Assembly: GCA_030603245.1 (NCBI GenBank) | Contig: JAUVYE010000004.1 | Coordinates: 1-54,239, forward strand | DNA length: 54,239 nt | Direction of reading: 5' to 3' | Source: a bacterium | GTDB lineage: Bacteria > Patescibacteriota > Minisyncoccia > Minisyncoccales > DG-74-3 | In this document: piece by piece, positions 27,180 to 38,091 of the stretch | Position numbering within the stretch: the stretch's first letter is position 1 | Layout of the letters: every line of letters starts with the position of its first letter | Translations under genes and position numbers: made by a program | Notes under the pieces: generated by a model | What the model was told of the DNA's origin: nothing | Database searches by the model: none | What the model saw: only the letters and a program-made list of their open reading frames with translations

Positions 27180-29206
27180 AAATAATAATAGTTGAAAGTC
27201 CCACCAAGGCTAAAACAATCACAAACTTCTTGGGACCAAAATACAAGGTCCTGTCTTCTTATGGACATGTTAGGGACTTGCCTAAAAGCACATTAGGAAT
27301 AGATATTGAAAATGATTTTAAGCCCAAATATATTATTCCGACCAAGGCTAGAAAAAACCTTAACATATTAAAAAAAGAGGTTGAAAAAGCTGATTTGGTT
27401 ATCTTGGCTACTGATGAAGATAGAGAGGGAGAAGCAATAGCCTGGCATTTAGCTCAAGCCATGAAACTAAAAGACAATTATGAAAGAATTGTTTTTCATG
27501 AAATTACTAAAAAAGCAATAGAAAAAGCTTTAGACAATCCAAGAAAAATTAATATTGACCTTGTTGACGCTCAACAAGCACGCAGAATTTTAGACAGACT
27601 TGTTGGTTATAAGTTATCTCCATTTTTATGGAAAAAAGTGGCCAGAGGACTATCGGCCGGAAGAGTTCAGTCAATAGCAGTAAGATTAGTGGCTGAAAGA
27701 GAAAAAGAGATTGAAGATTTTATTTCTCAAGAATATTGGACTATAGTGGCTAAACTCCTTAAACTCAAAGCGCAAAACGCGTTTGAAGCTATATTGATTA
27801 AAAAAGATGGAGAAAGAATTAACAGGTTAGACATAAAAAACAAAAAACAATCAGATCAAATCTTAAAAGATTTAGATGGGGCTGAATACAAAATAGCCAA
27901 TATTCAGAAAAAAGAACTAAAGAGAAATCCTTTACCACCATTCACTACAAGTTCCTTGCAACGAGAGGCCTGGAAAAGATTTCACTGGTCAGCCAAAATG
28001 ACTATGAGAAATGCCCAAAATCTATATGAAAAAGGGTTTATTACTTATCACAGAACTGATTCTGTTAATCTAAGCAATTTGGCCTTAACTACAACCAAGA
28101 AGTATGTTATAGAGAATTTTGGCCAAAAATATTGGGCAGGATTTTTTAGAAAATATAAGGCCAAAGGAAGAGCTCAAGAAGCTCATGAAGCAATTAGACC
28201 AACTTTTGTAAATCAAAGGCCTGAAAACCTAAAAACCAAATTAGATAATAGACAGTTTAAATTATATGATCTCGTTTGGAGAAGATCAGTTGCATCTCAA
28301 ATGAGCCAAGCAATTTTTGATTCAACCTCAGTAGATATTTCTGCTAAAAATTATACTTTTAGAACCAATGGACAGGTTTTAAAATTTGATGGCTTTTTAA
28401 AAGTTAATCCAATCCAATATGAAGAAAAAGAATTACCTCAGCTTACAAAAGAAGAAGTTTTGGAATTAACAGAATTAATCCCCTCTCAACACTTTACCAA
28501 ACCTCCTGCCAGATATACTGAAGCCACTTTGATTAAATCTTTGGAAGAACATGGAATTGGTAGGCCATCCACCTATGCTCCCATTATGTCAACAATTCAA
28601 GATAGAAATTATGTTCAAAAAAATGAAAACAAAAGATTTGAACCAACTGAAATTGGAATAGTGGTAAACAATCTTTTAGTGGAGCATTTTCCTAAAATAG
28701 TTGATATTGGTTTTACAGCTAAAATGGAAAAGGATTTAGATAATATAGTGAATGATAAAGAAGAATGGGTACCTATAATTAAAAAATTCTATGGCCCTTT
28801 TGAAAAGAACCTAAAGCAAAAAGAAAAGGAAATTTCTAAAAAAGATATTGCCCAAGAAACAACAAACAAAATATGTCCTGAATGCGGTTCTCCAATATTA
28901 ATCAGATTAGGTAGGTTTGGAAGGTTTTATGCTTGCTCTAATTTTCCAAAATGTAAATATACTGAACCTTTAGAAAAACAAGATTTAGATATTAAGTGCC
29001 CCAAATGCAAAAAAGGAGAAATTGTTTTAAAAAGAACCAGAAAAGGAAAAATCTTTTATGCTTGCAATCAATATCCTAAATGTGATTTTGCTTTATGGGA
29101 TAAGCCTATTAAAGAAACGTGTCCAAAATGTGGAGCATTGTTGGTTGAAAAAGGAAAACTGATTAAGTGTTCGAACAAAGGGTGTGATTTCAAAAAAAAG
29201 AAGTGA
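27176..29206 (+). CDS. topA: DNA topoisomerase I
   Basis: VESPTKAKTI, TDEDREGEAIAWH, FITYHRTDS, C-terminal zinc fingers. Confidence 0.96.
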   Translation: MKIIIVESPTKAKTITNFLGPKYKVLSSYGHVRDLPKSTLGIDIENDFKPKYIIPTKARKNLNILKKEVEKADLVILATDEDREGEAIAWHLAQAMKLKDNYERIVFHEITKKAIEKALDNPRKINIDLVDAQQARRILDRLVGYKLSPFLWKKVARGLSAGRVQSIAVRLVAEREKEIEDFISQEYWTIVAKLLKLKAQNAFEAILIKKDGERINRLDIKNKKQSDQILKDLDGAEYKIANIQKKELKRNPLPPFTTSSLQREAWKRFHWSAKMTMRNAQNLYEKGFITYHRTDSVNLSNLALTTTKKYVIENFGQKYWAGFFRKYKAKGRAQEAHEAIRPTFVNQRPENLKTKLDNRQFKLYDLVWRRSVASQMSQAIFDSTSVDISAKNYTFRTNGQVLKFDGFLKVNPIQYEEKELPQLTKEEVLELTELIPSQHFTKPPARYTEATLIKSLEEHGIGRPSTYAPIMSTIQDRNYVQKNENKRFEPTEIGIVVNNLLVEHFPKIVDIGFTAKMEKDLDNIVNDKEEWVPIIKKFYGPFEKNLKQKEKEISKKDIAQETTNKICPECGSPILIRLGRFGRFYACSNFPKCKYTEPLEKQDLDIKCPKCKKGEIVLKRTRKGKIFYACNQYPKCDFALWDKPIKETCPKCGALLVEKGKLIKCSNKGCDFKKKK

Positions 29207-29236
29207 GATTGTTCTCACTATTTTGAAACTATAGGC

Positions 29237-29794
29237 TCATGGACTTTTTAGAAGTTTCATGACTAAGTTTTCATCGAAATGATGCATTCTCTTGCCATAC
29301 CAACTTGACGATAAGGATTCAATACCTCTTCTATCAAAGAGCTCCATTTCTATTATGGATTCTATTGCTTTTTCAAGGATTTCACAAGGAATTCCTGTTA
29401 AAACAAAGTGTTCTCTGATACCAAACAGGCCCTCTTCCCCCTCGTCAGCAATCTCTGTTTTTTTAGCCTCTTCTAAATCCATACTTACTGGATTTCCCCA
29501 CCTGTCAAAGCATTCGTAATCTTCCAGCTTCTTAAGTATTATCTTTCCGGGATCAATATCTTTTTTGATGATTGCGGAAAACATCTTTCCAAGCGCGCCT
29601 CTGGCTGCGCGTTCAATCATTTCTTTTTCGCTCTGACCTGAAAGATATTGCGCTTCTTTCTTGAATGGTTCCCAGTACTTGCCAGTCGGTTTTTCTGTTA
29701 ATGTTAGCAATGCCATTTCCTTACCCTTTTCCCCTGTAACCACGCAGACAGCTACAGAACGGCGAGGGCTTAGAGCTCTTCTTAACATCGTCAC
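29237..29794 (-). CDS. Hypothetical protein
   Basis: 185-aa ORF without recognised motif. Confidence 0.6.
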   Translation of the reverse strand: MTMLRRALSPRRSVAVCVVTGEKGKEMALLTLTEKPTGKYWEPFKKEAQYLSGQSEKEMIERAARGALGKMFSAIIKKDIDPGKIILKKLEDYECFDRWGNPVSMDLEEAKKTEIADEGEEGLFGIREHFVLTGIPCEILEKAIESIIEMELFDRRGIESLSSSWYGKRMHHFDENLVMKLLKSP

Positions 29795-29820
29795 CAGGTC
29801 CCTTGTCTAATATCAATTTA

Positions 29821-29844
29821 ATTGATTTTTTTAAAAAAATCAAT
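29821..29844. repeat. Perfect 24-bp palindrome
   Basis: attgatttttttaaaaaaatcaat. Confidence 0.8.
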
Positions 29845-29889
29845 AGATTGACGCCGGAAGCAAAAATTGCTAACTTTTAAGCATAATAA

Positions 29890-29976
29890 GCCGAAGTGGC
29901 GGAACTGGTTTACGCGTAGGTCTCAAAAACCTATGAGAGCAATCTCATGTGGGTTCAACTCCCACCTTCGGCACCA
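29890..29976 (+). tRNA. tRNA-Leu (anticodon CAA), CCA encoded
   Basis: GCCGAAG...CTTCGGCACCA; anticodon loop CTCAAAA, long variable arm, T-loop TTCAACT. Confidence 0.95.
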
Positions 29977-29978
29977 AA

Positions 29979-30003
29979 AAACTGCTCCAAAAGAGCAGTT
30001 TTG
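29979..30003 (+). terminator. Terminator after tRNA-Leu
   Basis: aaaactgctccaaaagagcagtttt. Confidence 0.75.
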
Positions 30004-30050
30004 CATTGACAAAGATATTAAAAAATGCTTTAATCTGACACAGATGAACA

Positions 30051-30443
30051 ATGGTAATGGTAAAAGCCGAAGTTCAAGAAAGAAAAATAGCAAACAATCT
30101 TGTCTCGCTACATTTCCAAACCGAGGAACCGATCTTCAGACGCACAGAGCATTTCCACAAAGATTTGTTCTTTCACACAAAGAAGCATTTAAACTATTTT
30201 GCTAACTACATAGGACAGGAAGCCATGAATCTAGTTGAAAAGATTATGGGAATGAAAAATGTAACGTCAATCACTATCTTTCACTGCGACAAACGCGCCA
30301 TTGATTACAACAACCAAAGATTAGTTGTGAACATAGACACAACAAACACAAAAAAAAGAAGTATTCCGGGTATAAAATCCTATATAAAAAGACTCTTGAC
30401 CGCAATGCCAATCGAGAAAGGAATTGTCAAAATAGCACACTAA
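30051..30443 (+). CDS. Hypothetical protein
   Basis: 130 aa; promoter-like TTGACA-17-TTTAAT upstream at about 30006-30034. Confidence 0.65.
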   Translation: MVMVKAEVQERKIANNLVSLHFQTEEPIFRRTEHFHKDLFFHTKKHLNYFANYIGQEAMNLVEKIMGMKNVTSITIFHCDKRAIDYNNQRLVVNIDTTNTKKRSIPGIKSYIKRLLTAMPIEKGIVKIAH

Positions 30444-30482
30444 GCTTCAGGTTCCTTAAACCACAAAAGCGACTAATGAAAA

Positions 30483-31001
30483 TTAGTCTTTTTTTAATTC
30501 CTTGCCAACTCGATTAACAATGAGAGTAGAAATAATTCCAACCAAAGCACCCACAACAATATCCGAAGGCCAATGAACCCCAGAAAAAACCCTGGCTATT
30601 GAAATTAATGAAGCTGATATTAGAAAAACAAGACCAGCTTTTTTATGATGAAAATAAATGCTTGTTGCTATGGCAAAATAAAAAGCAGCGTGAGCTGAGG
30701 GAAAAGAAGCAGTAACTGGATGCTGAATCAATAAATAGATTTGTTTTCCTACAAAAGGACGAAGCTTTGGCCATAATTGACGAATAATATCTACAAAAAT
30801 TTCTTTAGCCAAAATAGCAGCAAAAAACGCTTCAACAATCATGTAAATATGTTTTCTAAAATTTCTAGCTAAAAATAAAATCAAAAGAAAAATAAAAACA
30901 TACTCAAAGTATTGGGCAAAAAATATAGCTAGTGTGTCTAACCAAAAATATTTTCCAGCAAACCTATTTATTTCTCCAAAAAGATAGAAGTCTAAACTCA
31001 T
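30483..31001 (-). CDS. PAP2-family membrane phosphatase
   Basis: PSAHAAF, SGVHWPSDIV. Confidence 0.9.
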   Translation of the reverse strand: MSLDFYLFGEINRFAGKYFWLDTLAIFFAQYFEYVFIFLLILFLARNFRKHIYMIVEAFFAAILAKEIFVDIIRQLWPKLRPFVGKQIYLLIQHPVTASFPSAHAAFYFAIATSIYFHHKKAGLVFLISASLISIARVFSGVHWPSDIVVGALVGIISTLIVNRVGKELKKD

Positions 31002-31615
31002 TGAAAATATTTCATTAGTTCTTCTTTTTTTATGTCTCCTTTTCTCAAGACTTTTAACTCTTTGCCAATCAAATCAACTACTGTAGACGATTGGGAAGAA
31101 TTTAAAATTCCAGCATCAACGACCAGGTCTGGCTGAAATTTCTCATTTTTAAACTGGGCAATAATATTATTAATATCTAAAGAGGAAGGTTCTCCAGCCA
31201 AATTGGCTGAAGTTCCGCTTAAAGACTTATTAATTTTATCAAGTAGAGCATTAAGAGGAGCATAATTAGGAACTCTTAATCCAATTGTTTTACCCTCTAC
31301 TAAAACTCCTTGAGGAAAATCAATCTTAGCTTTTAAAACTACTGTTACTTTGCCAGGCCAAACCTTTTCTAAAAATCTCTCTTGTTTTTCGCTAATAATG
31401 GCTATTTGTTTGGCCACTTCAATGTCTTTTATAAAAACAGGGATTGGTTTTTTTAGATCTCTTTTTTTAATCTGAAAAAGTTTTTGTATTGCTTCTTGGT
31501 TGGTGGCATCACAAATTAGCCCATAAACCGTATCTGTTGGAAAAACAATCACACCATTTTCTTCAATCACTTTTATTGATTCTTCTAGGCTATCAACAAC
31601 ACTAATTTTTTTCAT
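30998..31615 (-). CDS. Threonylcarbamoyl-AMP synthase (Sua5/YciO/YrdC family)
   Basis: [32 protein letters not shown]. Confidence 0.9.
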   Translation of the reverse strand: MKKISVVDSLEESIKVIEENGVIVFPTDTVYGLICDATNQEAIQKLFQIKKRDLKKPIPVFIKDIEVAKQIAIISEKQERFLEKVWPGKVTVVLKAKIDFPQGVLVEGKTIGLRVPNYAPLNALLDKINKSLSGTSANLAGEPSSLDINNIIAQFKNEKFQPDLVVDAGILNSSQSSTVVDLIGKELKVLRKGDIKKEELMKYFQ

Positions 31616-32880
31616 TTTAAATTCTTATTTCTTACTTCTTTAAACTCAGAGTAAAAAAGAGTATTGTTTTCAATATTTTTTCTAACCAAAGAATTAGGAC
31701 CAATCAAAACATTAGAACCAATTAAAACTCCGGGCATTAAAGAGCTATGAATTCCTATTTTTGTATTTTGACCAATTATAGTTCCAAAAGACTTTAAGTC
31801 TGTATCGATTTTTTCTCCCTTAACCACAGATTTAATGTTTCCCCTATCTAATCTGACATTAGCAGTAATTGTTCCTGCCCCAATTTTACAATCTTTATCA
31901 AAAATTGAATCACCAAAAAATCCAGAATGAACGCTGACCCCTTCTTGAAAAATAGATCTTACAACTTCAGCATTGGCCCCAATCAAAACATTGTCTTCCA
32001 AATTTACGTATTCACGAACTAGGGCATTATTTCCAATAATACAGTTTTTACCAATATAGCAGGGACCTTTAATAACTGCGTTTTCAAAAACTCTTGTATT
32101 GTCTCCAATAAAAACTTTTCCTTCAATCTTAGCACTTTTGGCAATTTTTGCTTTTTTACTGATTTTTGGTTTTAAAAACCTATTGATTAAAAATCTATTG
32201 CTATCAAATATATGCCAAGGAAATTTTAAAGCAAGAGTGTCTCTATTAACCATGACTACTCTCTCATCTTTTTCTTTTGCATAAGCTAAAAGAGCGTCTT
32301 CAAGAGAATAGGGATTACTTGGTACTTTTTCCAAATAAGACAAAAATTCTTTGGGTAAAAAATAGACTCCAACTATTTTTAGATTAGAGGGTTCTTTGCC
32401 TGGTTTTGGTTTTTCAATCAAATCTATAACCTTATCTTTTTTAACTTTCAAAATACCAAACAACCAGGGCGTGTTGGTTTTGCCAGCAACTAAAATTAAT
32501 CCGTTTTTTTCTTTTAAGCGTTTGAACTTTTTTAAGATTGGCTCCACATAATATTCAATATCAATCCTTTCTGCATTCAAAACAAAAAACTGACCCTTAA
32601 TTAGTTTTTTAACTTTTAAAATAGCATCTCCAGTGCCAGTCGGCTTTGTCTGAACAACATATTTTACTCTTTGTGAAAGTTTATATTGTTTCAACTCTTT
32701 TTCTAAAACTTTGTTCTTGCCTTGAACAATAATTATTTCTTTTATCCCCTTGGTTCTTTCTAAACCTTTAATAACGTGCCAAATCAAAGGCTTGCCCATA
32801 ATTTTCATTAAGGATTTATGCTCATTATTCAAGGGCCAGAAACGAGAAGACTGGCCTGCAGCCAAAATTACTACTTGCAT
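31612..32880 (-). CDS. Nucleotidyltransferase with left-handed beta-helix domain (GlmU-like)
   Basis: [15 protein letters not shown], hexapeptide repeats. Confidence 0.85.
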   Translation of the reverse strand: MQVVILAAGQSSRFWPLNNEHKSLMKIMGKPLIWHVIKGLERTKGIKEIIIVQGKNKVLEKELKQYKLSQRVKYVVQTKPTGTGDAILKVKKLIKGQFFVLNAERIDIEYYVEPILKKFKRLKEKNGLILVAGKTNTPWLFGILKVKKDKVIDLIEKPKPGKEPSNLKIVGVYFLPKEFLSYLEKVPSNPYSLEDALLAYAKEKDERVVMVNRDTLALKFPWHIFDSNRFLINRFLKPKISKKAKIAKSAKIEGKVFIGDNTRVFENAVIKGPCYIGKNCIIGNNALVREYVNLEDNVLIGANAEVVRSIFQEGVSVHSGFFGDSIFDKDCKIGAGTITANVRLDRGNIKSVVKGEKIDTDLKSFGTIIGQNTKIGIHSSLMPGVLIGSNVLIGPNSLVRKNIENNTLFYSEFKEVRNKNLK

Positions 32881-33824
32881 AAACTTATTATTGTTTTAGC
32901 TAATTTTTTAGGATCGTGTTCAATTAAACTTTTTAATAAAAGATTTTTACCAATAAATTTTTCTATAGGCAAATCTTTATTTATTTCAACCAATTTAAGC
33001 AATTCTGGGTGTTTTTTTCTGTATTTTCTGATTATCTCTTTATTGGGAACAAAATTGTTGTAAATTACATAATCTAATTCTTTTTTTAGATATTTTTCTA
33101 TTTCTTTTACAAAATCCAAAACAGTAAAATTATTAGTTTCTCCATGCTTTGTCATTAAGTTACAGATATAAACCGATTTCCCTTTACTTTTTTCAATAGC
33201 TTCGGGAATTCCTTTCGTCAATAAAATTTGGGCAAGCGAGGAATATAAATCTCCTGGCCCAATAATAATTAAATCTGCTTTTTTTATTGTTTCTAAAGCC
33301 CTGGGATAAGCTTTGGCTTTTGGTTTTAAAAATACTTTTTTAATTTTTAATCTTCCATTATGTTTCGGAATGTCAATATTGGTTTCGCCCGAAATTATCT
33401 TTCCATTTTCTAAAATTGCGTAAAGATTTGCTTTGTCAAGAGTCACCGGCAGAACCTGATGTTGAACATTTAAGATTTTACTTACTTCTTTAATAGTTTT
33501 TTCATAATCGTTTGTGGCTAACTCTAAAGCAGTAATAAAGAGATTAGCAAAACTATGACCTTTTAACTCGCCTACTTGAAATCTGTAATCAAAAAGTTCA
33601 GCAATAGCAGGAGAAGTATTAGCTAAGGCAATAAATGCTCTTTTAATATCGCCCGGAGAAACAATCTTGTAATCTTTTCTTAATCTTCCTGACGAGCCCC
33701 CAGAATCTAACATAGCACAAATCGCTGATATCTTTACTGGATATTTTTTAAGCCCCATTAAAACCGCCTTGGGCATGGCATTTCCTCCTCCCAAACAAAC
33801 TATTTTTTTCTTTCTCTTTGACAT
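32871..33824 (-). CDS. YvcK-family (gluconeogenesis factor-like) protein
   Basis: [39 protein letters not shown]. Confidence 0.88.
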   Translation of the reverse strand: MSKRKKKIVCLGGGNAMPKAVLMGLKKYPVKISAICAMLDSGGSSGRLRKDYKIVSPGDIKRAFIALANTSPAIAELFDYRFQVGELKGHSFANLFITALELATNDYEKTIKEVSKILNVQHQVLPVTLDKANLYAILENGKIISGETNIDIPKHNGRLKIKKVFLKPKAKAYPRALETIKKADLIIIGPGDLYSSLAQILLTKGIPEAIEKSKGKSVYICNLMTKHGETNNFTVLDFVKEIEKYLKKELDYVIYNNFVPNKEIIRKYRKKHPELLKLVEINKDLPIEKFIGKNLLLKSLIEHDPKKLAKTIISLCK

Positions 33825-33869
33825 TTTCTTCCTTTAAAGTAGAATAAAATTATCTTAAAGTCAAAGTAA

Positions 33870-35129
33870 ATGACAGACAAATTTTTAATTACAGGTGGCA
33901 AACCTCTTTCTGGAGAAATAACTGTATCGGGTTATAAAAACTCAGCCGGAGCTATTTTGGCTGGTGTTTTGCTTTCAGAACAACCATCTATTATAGATAA
34001 TCTTCCTTTAGTTTCTGATGTTTTAAATCAAATTGAAATCCTTAAAAAAATGGGGGCTGAAATTGAATGGTTGGATAAAAACAAAATTAAAATTAATCCA
34101 GTCAATATTCATCCTCAAAAAATTCCAGTAGATTTGTTTGAAAAAATGAGGGTTTCTGTTTTATTAATGGGCCCTCTTTTAGCAAGGTTTAAAAAAATAA
34201 AAGTACCCAGTCCTGGAGGAGACAAAATCGGGTTAAGGCCAATCACAACACATATTGAAGCTTTTAAAAAATTAGGGGTAAAAATAAAGAGAGAAGATGG
34301 TTTTTATATTCTTGAAGCACCAGAAAAAACACAAGGAACAAGAGTTGTTTTAAAAGAATTTTCTGTTACTGCCACTGAAAATATAATGATGCTAGCAGCC
34401 TTAGCTAATGGTAAAACAATTATTGAAATTGCAGCTGCTGAACCACAGGTTCAAGATCTTGGTAATCTTCTAAAAAAAATGGGGGTTGAAATAAAGGGAG
34501 TTGGAACCCACACAATTGAAATAATTGGTAAACCAAAATTGTCTGGAACAGAGTTTTCTATCTGCCCTGACCCATTAGAAGCAGGTACTTTTATGATTGC
34601 TTTAGCCATTACTCATGGACAAGGAAAAATCAAAAAAGTAAACCCTAATCATTTATCTTTCTTTTTAGAAAAAATGAGAGATATTGGAGTAAATTTTAAA
34701 GTTCAAGGAGATGAAATTCATGTTTTTCAAACTCAAGAATTTAAGCCAACTAGAATTCAGGCCCTACCCTATCCCGGCTTTCCTACTGACCTTCAACCAC
34801 AAACCTCAGTCTTACTTACTCAAGCCCAAGGAAAAAGCCTGATTCATGAACCTTTATATGAAAACAGATTCAATCATTTGCATGAATTAAGAAAAATGGG
34901 AGCTGATATTGAAATTACTGATCCTCATCGTGCTTTAATCTTTGGAAAAACCAAATTAATTGCTAACAGAATAAAAGCCCCAGACATCAGGGCTGGAGCA
35001 ACTTTAATAATAGCCGGCTTAATAGCTGAGGGTAAAACTTTAATCGGAGATATTTCTCAAATTGAAAGAGGTTACGAAAATATTGATCAAAAATTAAGAA
35101 AATTAGGAGCTCAGATAGAAAGAGTGTAG
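33870..35129 (+). CDS. murA: UDP-N-acetylglucosamine 1-carboxyvinyltransferase
   Basis: GYKNSAGAILAGVLL, MRVSVLLMGPLLAR, YPGFPTDLQPQ. Confidence 0.93.
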   Translation: MTDKFLITGGKPLSGEITVSGYKNSAGAILAGVLLSEQPSIIDNLPLVSDVLNQIEILKKMGAEIEWLDKNKIKINPVNIHPQKIPVDLFEKMRVSVLLMGPLLARFKKIKVPSPGGDKIGLRPITTHIEAFKKLGVKIKREDGFYILEAPEKTQGTRVVLKEFSVTATENIMMLAALANGKTIIEIAAAEPQVQDLGNLLKKMGVEIKGVGTHTIEIIGKPKLSGTEFSICPDPLEAGTFMIALAITHGQGKIKKVNPNHLSFFLEKMRDIGVNFKVQGDEIHVFQTQEFKPTRIQALPYPGFPTDLQPQTSVLLTQAQGKSLIHEPLYENRFNHLHELRKMGADIEITDPHRALIFGKTKLIANRIKAPDIRAGATLIIAGLIAEGKTLIGDISQIERGYENIDQKLRKLGAQIERV

Positions 35130-35719
35130 CTTTGAGCTAATTGAAAAGTTTGTAAATTAAGTTCCAAATATTTATCTGGAACTATTTTTTTTGCAGCTTT
35201 TAAAACAGAAAAAGCTTTTAAAGGAATTAAACCCTTAAGTACTGCCAAACTTATTAAATAAATACCAGCCAGTACTTCTTTGTTAAGCTCTTTTTTACAA
35301 ATATTAGTAGCTGGAACTAAGGCTATTTTGTTTGAAAATCCTTTAAGTTGTTTTAAAACCTGACTCTTGTCTGGTTTTTTTGTACCTGGAATGGACTTTA
35401 CAAAGTCATTAATCAAAAACATGGTTTTAGAATCTTTGGAAGCATAGTAACAAGCTCTTAAAGCTTCTTGAAGTTCAAGAGAAATGATTAAATCAGCTCC
35501 ACCCTGTCTTATTAGCGGCGAATCAACCTTAGAACCAAAACGAATAGCTGTTTCTACCGAACCCCCTCTTTGCGATAAGCCATGAAGTTCAGAAGTTTTA
35601 ACATCAAAACCATCAATCAAAGCTGCTTTGGCTAAAATTTTGGTTATGGTTATTAAACCTTGACCTCCTATTCCACTGATAATGATATTAAAATTTTTCT
35701 TTTTCATATACGAATACAT
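35111..35719 (-). CDS. iorB: Indolepyruvate oxidoreductase subunit beta
   Basis: ISGIGGQGLITITKILAKAAL, ELHGLSQRGGSV. Confidence 0.88.
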   Translation of the reverse strand: MYSYMKKKNFNIIISGIGGQGLITITKILAKAALIDGFDVKTSELHGLSQRGGSVETAIRFGSKVDSPLIRQGGADLIISLELQEALRACYYASKDSKTMFLINDFVKSIPGTKKPDKSQVLKQLKGFSNKIALVPATNICKKELNKEVLAGIYLISLAVLKGLIPLKAFSVLKAAKKIVPDKYLELNLQTFQLAQSYTLSI

Positions 35720-37338
35720 GCTCTTCGAGCAATAATGACTGAAACTTCTTTTTTTTCTAAAAACTCTTTAATAGTTTGTTCAAACTCTTTTACATTTATT
35801 GGATCAATTGTTTTTACATATTTTACCCCTAAGGCACGGACAATATCTTCAATCTTAATCTCTTCACCTTTTGCAGGAGCTCCAGGATGAGGTTGCTGAC
35901 CAGTCATGGCTGTGGTTCTATTATCCATAATAATAATTAAAGGGTCTGATTTATTGGAAATTGTATTGATTAAAGCAGGAATCCCAGCATGAAAAAATGA
36001 CGAATCGCCTACAAAAGCAATTACTTTTTGATTCGTTGCTTTTTTAATCCCATGAGCAATTCCAGCTGAAGAACCCATACAAAACAAATAATCCTGCATT
36101 TTATGCGGAGGATAAGCAGCTAACATATAGCAACCAATTTCTCCACCAAAAATTGTTCCCTTTGGGGCTAGTTTCTTAACAGTAGAAAATATCAACCAAT
36201 AAGGGCAATTGGAACAAAGTTGAGGAAAACGTTTTTCTATCTCTAATTTCTTAAACTTTCTAAGATGAGATTTAAAATTGAACTTTGGCTTTGTGTTTGC
36301 AAATTTAGCAAGAGCTGAAATTACATATTCTGGTTTTAATTCTCCAGTCACAGGTAAAACGTTTTTACCCCAAATCTGAAGTTTTGGATTTATATTCTTA
36401 GATAATCTTTCTGTTTCTTTTTCTAAATAGGGTTCTAACTCCTCTACTATTAAAACTTTTTTAAGTTTCTTGATAAATTTTTGAATTTTCTTTTCTGGCA
36501 AAGGATTAAAAAATCCTAATTTAAAAACAGGCATTTTAAGATTCAACTCTTTCAGAGCTTCTTTAACATACAAATAAGAAACCCCTGAAGTAATAATACC
36601 CATTTTTTCGGACCTCAAACGTCCCTTAATTTGGTTAAGAGGAGATTTTTCTGAGATTTTTCTCATTTCTTCAATCTTTTCTAAAAGCTCATTCTTCATT
36701 TCTAAAACTCGAGGGGGCATTGTTGAAAATTGATGAGGGTCTTTAATAAATTTTGCTTTTCCTTTTGCTTTAACAATTCTCGCCAATCTAACCGGAGATG
36801 CTTGTAGGGCCACTCTGGTTGTTTCCCGAATCATAACAGGTATTTTAAACTTCTTAGAAAGCTCAAAACCTAATTTAGTAAAGTCTTTACACTCTTGAGA
36901 ATCAGATGGTTCTAAAATTGGTATATGAGCTAAATTAGCAAAGCCTCTGGTATTTTCTTCTGATTGAGCTGAACTCCAGCAATTAGGATCATCAGCCACC
37001 AAAATAACCATTTCTCCTTTTATGCCTGAATAACACAAAGGTATTAAAAAGTCTGAAGCCACATTCAAACCAAAATTCTTCATTGCTACTAAAGTTTTCA
37101 AACCAGAAAAGGAAGCTCCTGCTCCTGCCTCTAGAGCCACTTTTTCATTGGTTGAATATTCAAAATAAATCCCTGCTTCTTCGGCAATTCTAAAAAAAGT
37201 ATTACCCACTTCTGAGGCCGGGGTTCCAGGATAAGTGGATACAAACTGAACGCCTGATTCCAAGGCGCCCCGAACAATAGCATTATTTCCTAAAAGAATA
37301 ATTTTTTCGCCAGTTTTTCCTGATAAAATTTCTTCCAT
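35704..37338 (-). CDS. iorA: Indolepyruvate oxidoreductase subunit alpha, lacking C-terminal ferredoxin domain
   Basis: TYPGTPASEVGNTF, GEIGCYMLAAYPP, GDSSFFHAG; ends RRACIRI. Confidence 0.88.
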   Translation of the reverse strand: MEEILSGKTGEKIILLGNNAIVRGALESGVQFVSTYPGTPASEVGNTFFRIAEEAGIYFEYSTNEKVALEAGAGASFSGLKTLVAMKNFGLNVASDFLIPLCYSGIKGEMVILVADDPNCWSSAQSEENTRGFANLAHIPILEPSDSQECKDFTKLGFELSKKFKIPVMIRETTRVALQASPVRLARIVKAKGKAKFIKDPHQFSTMPPRVLEMKNELLEKIEEMRKISEKSPLNQIKGRLRSEKMGIITSGVSYLYVKEALKELNLKMPVFKLGFFNPLPEKKIQKFIKKLKKVLIVEELEPYLEKETERLSKNINPKLQIWGKNVLPVTGELKPEYVISALAKFANTKPKFNFKSHLRKFKKLEIEKRFPQLCSNCPYWLIFSTVKKLAPKGTIFGGEIGCYMLAAYPPHKMQDYLFCMGSSAGIAHGIKKATNQKVIAFVGDSSFFHAGIPALINTISNKSDPLIIIMDNRTTAMTGQQPHPGAPAKGEEIKIEDIVRALGVKYVKTIDPINVKEFEQTIKEFLEKKEVSVIIARRACIRI

Positions 37339-37343
37339 AAAAT

Positions 37344-38081
37344 TTAGTATTTTCTTTTTAATTTTGACGCTGCTTTTTCGTCAAGAATAACAATCGTATC
37401 TTGATGTTTCTGTAAAATTGAAGCAGTAATTTGAGAAGTAATTGGACCTTCTAAGGCTTTTGCAATACTTATTGCTTTGTTTTCACCCGAAGCCAAAAGA
37501 AGAATTTTTTTTGCTTCAAAAATTGTTTGGACTCCCATAGTGATAGCAAATTTAGGGACATCTTCTTCTTTTTCAAAAAATCGAGAGTTATCTTTAATAG
37601 TTGATTGAGCTAATTTTGCCAAATGTGTTCTTGAATTAAAGGGAGTTCCTGGTTCATTAAATCCAATATGACCATCTGAACCAATGCCTAAAATTTGAAG
37701 ATCAATCCCTCCCACGTTTTGAATGTCTTGTTCATAATCTCTACAAAACACCTTAACATCTTTAGTCTCTCCATTAGGTATATGAATATTCTTAGAATCA
37801 ATGTTTATATTATCAAAAAAATTCTCTTTCATATAATAATGATAACTTTGGGAATGATTGGCTGGTAAACCAAGGTATTCGTCTAAATTAAAAGTAATAA
37901 TTTTTGAGAAATCTAAAACGTTCTGTTTGTGCATTTGAATCAACTTTTGATAAAGACCAATTGGAGTGCTTCCAGTAGCTAATCCCAAAACAAGGTTTAG
38001 TTTTTCTTGAATGGCTTGTTTAACAATCTCAGCAGCTTGTTTGCTTAAATCCTCGTAATTTTTTTCAATAATAATTTTCAT
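37344..38081 (-). CDS. nagB: Glucosamine-6-phosphate deaminase
   Basis: LGLATGSTPIGLYQ, FNLDEYLGL, GIGSDGHIGFNEPG. Confidence 0.94.
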   Translation of the reverse strand: MKIIIEKNYEDLSKQAAEIVKQAIQEKLNLVLGLATGSTPIGLYQKLIQMHKQNVLDFSKIITFNLDEYLGLPANHSQSYHYYMKENFFDNINIDSKNIHIPNGETKDVKVFCRDYEQDIQNVGGIDLQILGIGSDGHIGFNEPGTPFNSRTHLAKLAQSTIKDNSRFFEKEEDVPKFAITMGVQTIFEAKKILLLASGENKAISIAKALEGPITSQITASILQKHQDTIVILDEKAASKLKRKY

Positions 38082-38091
38082 ATATGCTTTA

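Noticed and set aside
35111-35129. murA/iorB convergent 19-bp overlap as a regulatory antisense
   Set aside because: Common in compact genomes; no further evidence.
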